From positions 18,032 to 82,031 of the forward strand of contig JASANG010002507.1 of NCBI GenBank assembly GCA_030248215.1: a stretch of DNA of 64,000 nucleotides, read 5' to 3'. The notes below the pieces were generated by a model. The model searched no databases. It was not told the DNA's origin and worked only from the letters and a program-made list of their open reading frames with translations. Shown one piece after another: positions 42,701 to 52,030 of this stretch (positions within the stretch are counted from its first letter, which is position 1; each line of letters starts with the position of its first letter). The DNA is from Enoplolaimus lenunculus (Eukaryota; Nematoda; Enoplea; Enoplida; Thoracostomopsidae). The translations under genes were made by a program, and so were the position numbers.

Positions 42701-45700
42701 AAGCTTACTCTATTCTTGACCCACAGAAAAACTCTTCGCCTGATCTTTACACGGGCCCTAACGCTAACGTTGTATTTTGCATATTGAAAAAGCGTTTTGA
42801 AAGATGCTGTCTATAAACCATGGAAAGCGTTTAAAACAGTGTTATATATTTTTAAAACGCTTTTTTGATAAACTTTAACAGTTTTGCTCTGAAATGTACG
42901 ATTTTTAAACCAGCTCACTTAAGCAAACAGCAGACATCACATGGTTAACGCTTCCGCGTATAAAACTTTACTTCATTTAAAAAAATTGCAAGACAAATTT
43001 CAACACTAAACTGTTAATTCCAGTGAATTGATTTCAATTCGGAATGAGTTGAATCACAGAGACTGAATTAGACCTTTCAGAATTCAGAAATGATTGAAAT
43101 CATTTTTAATTCAGAAATAACCAGAAGTGACTATTATGTTTTCTGAGTTGATTAATCAACTCACTGTAATTTAGAGTGTAGTGTGTTGTTAAACTTTGTA
43201 TATATAACTGATATATACTAAAAATTTATTATTACTGTTTTCAGTGTGTACGAGTTTCAGTGTTCAGTTAACAGTTCAAAACATGACCAAGAATTAATTT
43301 ACTGTTCTGGAAAACAAGTAAAATTCATTAAATTCCAGTGAGTTGATTTTAACTCAGAGGGAGCTGAATTCAGTGAGAAGTCTGCGCTCTGAATTATGTC
43401 TTTCAGAACTCAGAATTCTGAATTGATTTGATTGAAGCCATTCTGAGTTAATTAATCAACTCTCCCAGAATTCAATCAGCGCAGAGTGACTTGTTATTAA
43501 CTCAGAAATAACTAATTCTCTCCGTGTGATTTGACTAATCAACTCATTGAAATTTACAGTGTACTTGTTCAAATAAAAGTAACAGATCATACGGGCGATT
43601 ATTTAAGGCCCAAATGGAAAAATTTTGGCCACCGTAGAAAAAATTCAACCTTGCTTGTAAAAGTCAAGGAAAACTCCTTTATGTGCCTCCTGACAATTTT
43701 TAGCCCGCCTAGCAAGGTGACTGACATGGCTACGGGCCTGATCCAAACATCACCTCTGCTCAAGTATAAAATTTTCATGCGAAGCTAAACTATTTTACTT
43801 CTGCGCTTCAGAAGCAAGCGGTAAATCTTGGAATGACTCGTAGGAAAAAGTAGTATATATAAATTTCAGTGAGTTGATACTACCTTAGAATGAGTTGAAT
43901 CCACTCACAAGCTTGAGCTCTGAATCAGGTTTTTTAGAACTTAGAATTCTGAATTGATTCAACTCATTCTGAGTTAATTAATCAATTCACCCTTAATTAA
44001 ATCAGCTCAGAGCGAGTTGATGTTTAATGTTATTAACTGAGAAATAACCAGAAACGACTAATTCGTTGTCTGACTTAAATAATCAACTCATCGGAATTTA
44101 TACACAATATTAGATGGAGAACTTATTTGCTGTGCTTTAAACCAGGTGCGATCGTCTGTTTAACAGTGCTATTAATGCTAATTGTGTCTTGCAATTGTAG
44201 TACAATAATTAAAAGTGATCATATCAGGGTTTTAGTACCAAAGCTACGTTTCATACTGATAAAAACAACATTTTTCAAGTAGACAGTCAAAAAATTTTCA
44301 TGACATTAATATTTTTTACATTTTGAGAAATTTGATCGTCAAAACCTAAACATTAAATCAATACCCATGTAGGTTCCTGCGTTATTGGTCTGTAGAGAGC
44401 CATATGAACTACTTCGGGTCTGCTGGTTGTAATGTTGACCTAGAACATTTAAGGTAACAATCAAACTATTTGGCACAAGGAACGAATGAATATATTCGAA
44501 GTATATATAAACGTAAATAAGGTTCTATTTTTTAAGAACAGTAATAATAATGAACATTTTGTATACTATAAAACAATATTAACATTTAAGTTGAAAATGG
44601 TTCGCTTATAACGATTAGATATTTCGTTTCAGTTATTAAACTAAGATGCTTAGGGGCGCAGCAAGGCAGTTAGCCTCTGCAGACTTTCAAATACAAACGT
44701 TTGTGCTAAAATTTTACGCTTAAACTGCGTCCGTTGTTGGTTTTGTTGCCGCGCTTTTATTCAGGTTTAGGCGTCGGCTTACAATTCGGTAGTAAATTTT
44801 TCATAATTTTGCGAAATTTATCTGTTTAGCGCGTTTCGTTTTACTTATGTCACAATTTTCAGGAAAGAATTTCTGAAATTTCGCAGAAAGTTAGCGTAAC
44901 ACCAAACAACTTCACAACATATTGCAGATTATGGCTAAAATTAACTAAATAACACTGATTTTTACTACTTAATTTCGCCCAACCTAAGGCTCCAGCTCCG
45001 GCAGTTTCGTTGACGTCCGCCTCCGGCTCCGGTATTTTTCACCTCCGGTTGCACCCTCTGTTCTAGATATACATGAACAATTAGCAGATGCCGTTAAGTT
45101 TTTATAATTTGGTTGAAACTTTGTCTTCCGTTAGCCAAAAAAAACCAACCTGAGGGTTGACTAGCAACAGATACAATACGATTACTGTATCCATTATGCG
45201 ACCGCTGATTTCCAAAACTGCCAACGGACAAAACAATTTTGGTCACAACGATTAGCGTAGCTAACCAAAGGTTCACTAATGCAAACATAGCAAGTTCAAT
45301 CCTTGCACAGGACTTCGATATATTCCAAGTCAAATTTTACGAGCGCTTTGAAAACAAATATTGTCCTTGTTATATTTTACATGCAAGTAAAATGTTAATT
45401 AGAATATACAAAACATTATATAAGCTTGATTATTTTTCTCAATTAAATATATAAATAAAATTATTCAACAATAAAATGAACAATCTTTATTTATTAAAAA
45501 TATAATTCGAATTAACAGAAGTATGACCTGTTGACAGCGTATGATAGTCGTGCAATCAACGTTTTTAACAAACAATATAACCACCTGATCATTCAAATTT
45601 TATATATTTCTTGAAATCTTCTCAAAAACATAAAAATGTTTCTTCTTTTCAAACGAGTTTTTAAAATCGACTTTCATTATGAATCAGGAGATCCTGTACT

Positions 45701-48700
45701 CCTACCGGTGAACAAACCGTTTCTTTAAGACTGAATGTTAAAATTTTGGTTGTCAACAGCTACACATTCATTAATGACAAATTTGCCGTCTGTTTTGTCT
45801 CTCAGAGTGATGTATAGCTACACTGCAAAAAATGGTGAGTCAAATTGACTCTCTTCAAAATAGGCTCTAAGGGACAATACAAACTGAGTCAAATTCAACT
45901 CTGCCAGAGTCAAATTCGAGTCACTGTGTCGCACGTTGAACTCTGACGGAGTTGAATTTGACTCAGTTTGTGTAGTCAAGTAGAGGCTAATTTCGGAGAG
46001 AGTTTTAATGTGACTCACCATTTTTAGCAGTGTAGACTTAAACTGCTGCGGGCTGAAGCCAAAAATTAGTCATGTAATTTTCCAAAATTTTTTTCGATCA
46101 TGAAAATCAGGTTGCAATAAACTCTGCACCACGTCGTTAAGTATTCTTTGCAAATGCTTCTGTGATAAATTAGCTATTATATATAATCAAAGTAACCTAG
46201 GCAAACGTAGGTTTTAAAAGAAATCCGTCGTAACGGATGGTTCTTGTACAGTTTGTGCCACATTTAAGTTTAAGTTTTAGGTATATTAAACGTTCTTAGC
46301 GATATGTTTACGGAAATTGTTGCGTATGGCTAAGCCTTCACCTAAAGCTAAGTCTGAAAAGTATTCGTATTTTTGGACGTGTAGGCGACTTTACAAGAAT
46401 ATTGTATGTTTACTTTAAAGTAACTTGTTGATTTTTAAATTCTTTATTATTTCAAAGTAACTGGACGAATATGCGAAAAGTTTTTAGCCAAATTTGACAC
46501 TATTAACGCATAGGTTTCGTAAGATTATTCTAAAATCAGTTGGTGGCCTTTGAACCTAAGTGTACAAGAGACTAGATCGATGAGAAAAACTAAAAATACA
46601 CAAAGCTTTCTGGACTTAACCCACATTGAAGGATAAGGCTTAGACAGAAGCTTAGGATTAGACATATGTCGGTAATCCTTTTGATAAAATTAAGCATGAG
46701 CATAAATATGGAGTGATGTGTACCAGACGCAATACCTATTAAAAACGTTATATTAACTTTCAATTCAAAACTTGGTTTCAGGTAAAGCTTAAAACGTGCG
46801 TCGCGTGTCTGCTACAGGCCCATAGCCAGCTCACCTCAGGCATAACTTTGAGAATTTTCCAGGCGGGAAGTTTTTCAGGAACGTCCAGCCTCCCTGTGCC
46901 CGCTTAGCTACGGACATGGCCTGGTAGAAAATAATTGCTGAGGTAAAACGCAGACAACAGTAAAAATTGCTTGTCTCATATATATCCTAAATTCTAACTA
47001 TATATACGGAGTATAAACTGAACGCAAATTTGTTGAAACAAAAATATATTAACTCAAACAACATGACTATCAAAATTCATACATGAAACCAGTATTCTTT
47101 ACACGGTTCAGAAGATACCGAGTAGAGTTCAGTTTAAAGATAGAAGTTTTTTTATTAAAAAAAAATTAGAGAAAAATAAGAATTTTAGTACGAACTCGAA
47201 AAAAAACATATGCCTCAAAATGAGCGTCGTGTATATACAAAGAATGAAATTAAACGCATGAGCAGAGACCATGCCACAAAAGTCAAAACGGTGTAAATTG
47301 AACACAAATTATTTTAAGTCACGTTTGTGGTGGGATACGTGTGAACGGCAGGTTCAATTGCAGTTTTTTAATAGAAAAAACGTGGTTCTTCGAAACACAA
47401 ATCTTTTTCACTTATTTTCGTTTTTGTGCAAGGATTTATAGTTCAAAATTTGGCACACGGCGTTTTGCACGTGTGGTAAAACGTAAATACGTTTGTATGC
47501 GATTTAATTTTTTTTTTGAAATTGAAACAGTAAAAGTTTAAAATAGAAATATTTTCGTTTTTTTTCAATCTGGCTGCACAATCACCCAACCAACGTAAAG
47601 CGACGAATACAGGTGTCAAACAACAAAAATCTCTCAATGTTTGGGTGCCACCACAGTGCCAAGACATTGTGGTGTTTGAGCCTTACCCAGATTCATGATT
47701 AAGGTTTTCGGCCAATGTAAAGAACAGGGGCGGAACAGTACTATACGCATATTTCTATTCCTAAGCCTAAGCCAAAGCCTAAGGCTAAAGCCTAAGCCAA
47801 GCAACGATATTAGTCTAAAGCTTAAGCTTGCTCTATTGCAGTCTTACAGAAAAAACGTTCCGCCCCTGATCTTTCATGCGCCAGGTTTTCGAAGTGGTAT
47901 AATTAAATATAGCAAATTTTTTTAACTTAATCTAAATCCCGTGTTTTCAAACACGTGTAGCACCTATAGTAACCAGTTGATGATAGGTCATGTAACTTTC
48001 GACCCAATAAACGGTGATGTTCGAAATTTAGCACATTTTTCGCATTTGGTCGGTCGGCTATTACTTGGGGCCAATCTTAGAATCGTAATTGCTGAAGTTA
48101 AAAAAAATGCCCGTCATTTACTGGTGACAGATGCTATAAACATTTGAGAAGGTCGGCGTAGTTAACGGACACCAGTGCCCTTTGAATAATCCACTCCGTT
48201 TCGTTGCGCCTAAACCCTTAAAGCACATGATCGCATACTGCAAAATGTAATTAAATTTTTGTTACCTGTTAATAGACTTAGAAGCTTATGTTATACAGTC
48301 AATTTTTTATAATTTAATTGTGCAAATTTCTTACTGATTCTGAGCTGACTATCACGGGGTAAAATGTAACGTATATAGTGGATCTAACCAGCGTCAGATT
48401 CAGAAATGTCTGACGGGCCTCGGGCCACCAAAAGCTTATGACACACATGTTTTACTGTGTGCAATATAAATGTCAATTTTGTTACGGGAAAAATTGCAAG
48501 GTAGGGACCTTATCATTTAGTCACAAAATTTTTTCTGACGATACAAAAGCCTTCGGCCACCACTATATCCGTTAGTATACGTGATACTATCTGAAATTGT
48601 GTAAACGCTCAACTTACCTGTGGTATATCCAGCGTAATTTACCGGTGTTATGCTTGGACGGTAACCAACAACGCCATTTTGATTCGGATACAGAATTCCT

Positions 48701-51700
48701 GAAAATAGATCGTTTTCAATATATTCAAAATAAATACATAGAGTTGAAAAAAAACTGCTGATTATAAAGGTTTATACGCTAAAGCTGTGTTTAAGTATCA
48801 CACATCTACAAGCTTTAGAGACAACGAAAATCAAGAAATTTTGCCTATATTTTCTAATCTGCATCGAGAATTTTGAACTAACGCTAATTTTGTAGGAGAT
48901 TGAAATTTCTGTTTTAATGGCCATATTCGTGACCTATATATTTCGGCTAGAAAACACACTGTGAGCCGGTTCCGTAGCCAAGGGGGGGGCCTGGGGGGCT
49001 CATCCCCCCTGGAAAATTTTGGCTCCCCCCTAGAAAATTTTCAACTTTGCTTGCAAGTCATTAGAAACCCTTGAATGCCCCTACTGAAAATTTTTTAGCT
49101 CCCTTTAGAAAGGTGAGCTGGCTACGTGCCTGCTGTGAGCTTCAAATAAACGATTTGCATAGCGAAATTTTCAGCAAAGTAGGGCTGGTGAGAAGAGAGT
49201 TACATACTCCGTTACTCCTCGAATTTGCCACTGGATGAGTTAGAAATGAAATTCTGGCTACGCCTCTATTATGAAAACGAAACCAACTTTACCATCTCCA
49301 AGTGTTGGCGGTCCAAAGAGCTGATGGCTGTGCAATACCATTGGTGGTTTCACAATCACTAAAACATCTGAATAGCAAGTGTCTAAAATGTGATACATGG
49401 TTAACAAGCCTATTTCAGTATATATATCGCGAATTATTAGTTATATTGCTTGTGGTATGAAGTTCTCAGAACCACAACAGGGCAGCGTATAACACAGAAC
49501 TGACGGCCAATTTATAGAACATGGCCGCTACAGTAAGTACGCATATTCTTAAAGCCTAAGCCTGAGCGTAAGAATGAGCTTATACCTAAGCCTAAGCCTA
49601 AGCAAAATAATTACTCTAAAGATCAAGCTTACCCTATTTACAGTCCCGCAGAAAAACGGTCCGCCCCTAATCTTTAAATGGACCGAACTGACGAACCATC
49701 TGGGTAATCGAACTCTACTTGCATTGATTTCTTTATCCTTATGTTCCACAGCTCAAAAACCTTTTGGGACACTTTTTACCTTCTCATATACGAGAGTTAA
49801 TTTGATATAAAGTAAACGTTTTACCTCACGTTACTGTTTTGATTGTTTTCCTATGCCCAGGCTTAGGCTTCGGTACATGCATAGGCTAAGTCTACGCTTT
49901 TCAAACCTAACCTTATGCCTTGAGTTTCAGCCTTTTTTAAATCCAGTGATTATGCGTAGGGAAACTTTTTGTGTAGGAAAGTAAGCAGGTATATACCTCG
50001 TTTGGCACACCTTGTGACGTAAAAAATTTGCACCAATTCAGCCATATCGTCATCATAGCTAGTTAGCCACGGCAGCAACACATTTGATTTGCCACAGAAA
50101 ATTTCTAGACCATTTTATATCTTTTTATATTTTATGCACTTGGGCCCGTAGCCAAGAAAGGGGCCAGGGGGTTCAAAGCTTTTTGTCAAACGTTACACCT
50201 CCCCAGTTAGAATTGGACTTTCACGTAGTAATCATATCTGAAACGCTGAATTTCGATTTCTTATAGCTGTTTAATTCCATAGGCGGACCGAATACTCGAA
50301 AAAAGGGCGAATGTGTCATTTTGACCAGCTTTGGCTCATCCAATAAGTATGGTTGCTGCGATGGCTAGCTACTTCGGCTATTGCTTCCGTGGTTTGTAAT
50401 GATGGCGATATGACCGAATTGGTGCCGTTGGTATGACATATACACTACACCTTTATCAATTCCAGCGAAACATACTGTACTACTTTCGCAAAATAATAAC
50501 TGAAAAATAATCTTAACTCAGCTTACCAGTTTGCCGTTGAAACTTCACTGGTGGTTGAGCTTCTAAACCAGGAACGTTTAACTCGCGGATAATGTCGATA
50601 CATTGTTGCGGTGCTATAAAATAATTTTAACCATTGAGTATAAACTATTAACTCAAAAATTGTAAAAAATACAAACATTGCAAACCAACAAGTTAAACTG
50701 TAAGGGTTGCGCTATACTTGATTGAACCGGACGCCAGCAAGCGCCGCCGCCGACGGCGGCGTGCGCTGATTATTAATAAAAGTTTACAGCACCGCGCGCC
50801 GGCGTTTGACGCATTCCGGCGTCCGGCGGCGCGTGGCGATTATAGCGCAATCCTTAGGGTTGCGCTATACTTTACTGAGCCGGAAGCAGGCGCCCGCCGC
50901 TGTACGCCGCCGCATGGCAGCGTGCGCTAATTTTTAGTAGTTTTGCGTCCTGCGGTGGTGTCCGGCAGCGCACGGCGAGTATAGGGTAACTCTAAGAGCA
51001 CACAATATGTAGCGAAAAGTTTATTTTCTCGTTCAAAGCAGAATTCACTGTCTAATTTAGTTGTACGCAAAACCAAACAGTTAAATATAACGCCACCACA
51101 CTTACGTGTCTGACATTCCAATGACGTTGCCGAGTCTCGTAACAGTACCGGTAAACCGCTACGAACAAAACAAAACTGTGGCAATATACAGAATAGCCCA
51201 ATCGCAATACAGTGTTCAGGATCAACAAAACCAGGCGGAAGACCTAAAAATTAAATGTGATATATAATAAATAAATTCAAAATATTTTTCAAGGTTTTAT
51301 AAAATTTAACAAAATAAACATTAATAAACTTTAAGCAGTTAAGTTGCAAATTAAGTTCTGTAGTTTATGAACGGCCAAAATTATAGATAATTTCTAGCAA
51401 AAATAGGAATAATCAATTGTATATTTTGCGAATCTGTACATTCTCAAATTGAAATAACCAAATGACCTTACTTTTTTATAATTTAAAAACATATTTTAAA
51501 GACAAGATGTCATTTCACTTAGTTTATTAACGTGAAATATAAAAATGTAACATGCGGTGTATTAAACTGCAACTGGAAATGAAAAACAGCGGACGTGGAA
51601 GATTCGGTCAATAAATATAATATTTGTTAATTTTGCTAATTCAAACGGCCCACGTTAATTATAGGATCAGTCATTGAGAGGCGGGGAGACTAGGGTCTCA

Positions 51701-52030
51701 GGTACTGAGAGGCTTAGGTTTATAATTAGACTTTTAGAGTTAGGCTTAGGTTTAGGCTGATACACTTTAAATGGGCAAACACTTTTAAGTTAACATGTGT
51801 CAATTTAACAATAATTTACAAAGTATTGCCGAAAATTTGGTTTAAAGCTTGTTTTATAAGCAATCTCCTTAAGTTCACTTACAACTTGCAATTTCACCGA
51901 ACACATCTTGACCATTAGGACTTATTACAAAAAGCAACTGGAACAACAATAACGCGATCCAAGTTCTACGTGATACCAATGGTACATTAGTTACTGTCCA
52001 CACCGAAGAAAGTTTCATTATCGCAAACAT
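35586..52030 (-). CDS. Secreted ShK-domain protein with Tyr/Pro/Ser-rich tail (spliced gene)
   Basis: Twelve exons on the minus strand: 52030-51883, 51243-51106, 50613-50527, 49358-49293, 48698-48618, 45260-45150, 44439-44365, 42347-42303, 41336-41271, 39255-39175, 37789-37613 and 36754-35586. Every junction is in phase 1, and the model gives 747 aa. It starts with a signal peptide (RRTWIALLLFQLLFVISPNG). Next come a six-cysteine segment (about residues 50-100), low-complexity Gly/Ser/Tyr/Thr linkers, and two ShK domains with six-cysteine spacing 6-8-10-3-2 and 6-8-9-3-2. The tail of about 300 residues is rich in YPSYPS-like motifs and ends in a basic stretch. ShK modules occur in secreted enzymes, channel blockers and matrix proteins, and none of those catalytic domains is present. 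A structural or adhesive extracellular role is inference. Exon 6 is the least certain. Confidence 0.85.
36865..37226. mobile_element. hAT-type MITE, CCGGAGG subfamily
   Basis: Starts CAGGGTACAACCGGAGGTC and ends CACCTCCGGGTGCACCCT, about 360 bp in the last ShK-gene intron. The outer bases of the right end are degraded and the target duplication is unclear. Confidence 0.7.
37613..37789 (-). CDS. ShK gene exon 11 (first ShK domain)
   Basis: Encodes RVTMAMIGGNGVCADRMPTC and onward to ALCPVSCRFC, then GAYGGGS. Six cysteines spaced 6-8-10-3-2 with the terminal SC-x2-C of ShK. It lacks the usual Trp-x3-G-E-C and W-M core, so it is a divergent copy. A long pyrimidine tract precedes the acceptor. 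Confidence 0.88.
37814..37945 (-). repeat. tRNA-derived SINE-like sequence, copy 1
   Basis: On the minus strand it has a pol III A box (GTGGCTGAGTGGT at 37930-37918), a B box (GGTTCGAACC at 37886-37877) and a conserved 3' part with AAATAGAAATTATTATGTGA, ending GGGTTAA. It resembles class II (Leu/Ser-type) tRNA. Confidence 0.7.
37985..38176. mobile_element. MITE with GGCCCATG ends and TTAGGC-like array
   Basis: Left end AGCCCATCTATAGAACAGGG and right end CCCTGTTCTATACATGGGCC are inverted repeats. Between them is a run of CCTAAG units (TTAGGC on the other strand). Flanks GAAGATTT and GTAGAATT match at 6 of 8. Confidence 0.75.
38800..39135. mobile_element. MITE with TGACCCGAATAAGAG ends
   Basis: Near-perfect inverted ends at 38800 and 39135 enclose about 330 bp with repeated AGAGTCC and CCCTAA motifs. 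I assign no superfamily. In the ShK-gene intron before exon 11. Confidence 0.75.
39175..39255 (-). CDS. ShK gene exon 10 (linker)
   Basis: Encodes GYGSGRTVITTNTGTGYGST then NTRYGQ, Gly/Thr/Tyr-rich. The GTGAGC donor keeps phase 1; an inner GTCAAA site in the same phase is weaker. Confidence 0.8.
41271..41336 (-). CDS. ShK gene exon 9 (linker)
   Basis: Encodes TAKQGEVIGPPTLPRIISTM. It shares GPPTL and its length (66 bases) with exon 4. Phase 1 at both ends, donor GTAAAT. Confidence 0.8.
41402..41564. mobile_element. MITE with GTAGCCAG ends, copy 1
   Basis: Starts GTAGCCAGGGGCCAAGAGGG and ends GGTGAGCTGGCTACGGGCC. It includes a tandem TAAGTCATCGCAAACCCT. Similar to 48968-49135 and to fragments near 43600-43740, 46820-46925 and 58600-58725. 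Confidence 0.65.
41821..41946 (-). repeat. tRNA-derived SINE-like sequence, copy 2
   Basis: Same 3' part as copy 1 (AAATAGAAAATATTCATGTG then AAAAGGGGTTAA, minus strand) and an A-box-like GTAGCTGAATGGT near 41938-41926. The B box is degraded. Confidence 0.6.
42303..42347 (-). CDS. ShK gene exon 8 (45-base linker)
   Basis: Encodes QQSSYGSGGSSNYH, Gly/Ser/Tyr-rich. Donor GTAGGT. Too short for an ORF search; found by splice sites, phase and composition. Confidence 0.78.
42558..42757. mobile_element. MITE with GGCCCATG ends and TTAGGC-like array
   Basis: Left end GGCCGATGTAAAGAAGAG, right end GATCTTTACACGGGCC, with CCTAAG units inside. Flanks CTAACCGC and CTAACGCT are partly matched. Confidence 0.72.
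43004..44106. repeat. Cluster of three related MITEs with AGTGAGTTGATT ends
   Basis: Copies at about 43004-43181, 43320-43561 and 43862-44106. Each begins like AAATTCCAGTGAGTTGATT and ends with the inverted AATCAACTCANTGAAATTT. Bodies are made of short CTGAATT and AACTCAGA palindromic motifs. All lie in one intron of the ShK gene (between exons 7 and 8). Confidence 0.7.
44365..44439 (-). CDS. ShK gene exon 7 (linker)
   Basis: Encodes QHYNQQTRSSSYGSLQTNNA then GTYM. Same opening GQ and SSYGS style as exon 8. Phase 1 at both ends, donor GTATTG. Confidence 0.8.
45150..45260 (-). CDS. ShK gene exon 6 (linker, boundary uncertain)
   Basis: The frame GSFGNQRSHNGYSNRIVSVA matches neighbouring linkers, and the GTTGGT donor fits phase 1. 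The in-phase acceptor at 45261 adds an unexpected hydrophobic TLIVVTKIVLSVG. A nearer acceptor (TTGGCAG) would break the frame. Confidence 0.6.
45821..46032. mobile_element. TA-flanked MITE with TGAGTCA in its ends
   Basis: 212 bp with ends CACTGCAAAAAATGGTGAGT and TGACTCACCATTTTTAGCAG plus TG, flanked by TA on both sides. This is as expected of Tc1/mariner-type elements. TGAGTCA at both ends matches the AP-1 consensus. A partial copy lies at 54392-54497. Confidence 0.8.
47710..47882. mobile_element. MITE with GGCCCATG ends, exact 8-bp target duplication
   Basis: 173 bp, ends GGCCAATGTAAAGAACAGGG and GATCTTTCATGCGCC, with CCTAAG units inside. AGGTTTTC occurs exactly on both sides (47702-47709 and 47883-47890). 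Confidence 0.88.
48618..48698 (-). CDS. ShK gene exon 5 (linker)
   Basis: Encodes ILYPNQNGVVGYRPSITPVN then YAGYTT. Good acceptor TTTTCAG and donor GTAAGT, phase 1 at both ends. Confidence 0.82.
48968..49135. mobile_element. MITE with GTAGCCAG ends, copy 2
   Basis: Starts GTAGCCAAGGGGGGGGCCTG and ends GGTGAGCTGGCTACGTGCC. Inner AAAATTTTGGCTCCCCCCTA is shared with copy 1. Confidence 0.65.
49293..49358 (-). CDS. ShK gene exon 4 (linker)
   Basis: Encodes IVKPPMVLHSHQLFGPPTLG. The GPPTL motif returns in exon 9 (VIGPPTLPR), which suggests repeated linker exons. Phase 1 at both ends. Confidence 0.8.
49505..49684. mobile_element. MITE with GGCCCATG ends, exact 8-bp target duplication
   Basis: 180 bp from GGCCAATTTATAGAACATGG to CTTTAAATGGACC, with CCTAAG units. 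GAACTGAC occurs exactly on both sides (49497-49504 and 49685-49692). Confidence 0.88.
50527..50613 (-). CDS. ShK gene exon 3
   Basis: Encodes PQQCIDIIRELNVPGLEAQP then PVKFQRQT, with the sixth cysteine of the N-terminal segment. Acceptor ATTTTATAG, donor GTAAGC, phase 1 at both ends. Confidence 0.85.
50701..50996. mobile_element. Two tandem GC-rich foldback MITEs with GGGTTGCGCTATA ends
   Basis: First copy 50701-50856 (TAAGGGTTGCGCTATAC to TATAGCGCAATCCTTA), second 50854-50996, sharing TTA at the junction. Both bodies are strongly GC-rich (GCGCCGCCGCCG). They lie between ShK-gene exons 2 and 3. Relatives occur at 59410-59637 and 61588-61708, with single ends near 21224 and 32200. Confidence 0.75.
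51106..51243 (-). CDS. ShK gene exon 2 (cysteine-rich segment)
   Basis: Completes the split Cys and encodes LPPGFVDPEHCIAIGLFCIL through SLECQT, with five cysteines counting the split one. The sixth follows in exon 3. The spacing 10-6-5-17-6 does not fit ShK, and I do not recognise the module. Confidence 0.85.
51883..52030 (-). CDS. ShK gene exon 1 (signal peptide)
   Basis: Encodes MFAIMKLSSV, then a hydrophobic WIALLLFQLLFVI core after two arginines and a likely cleavage site near PNGQD. It ends one base into a Cys codon with a GTAAGT donor. A second Met at residue 5 is an alternative start. Confidence 0.85.
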
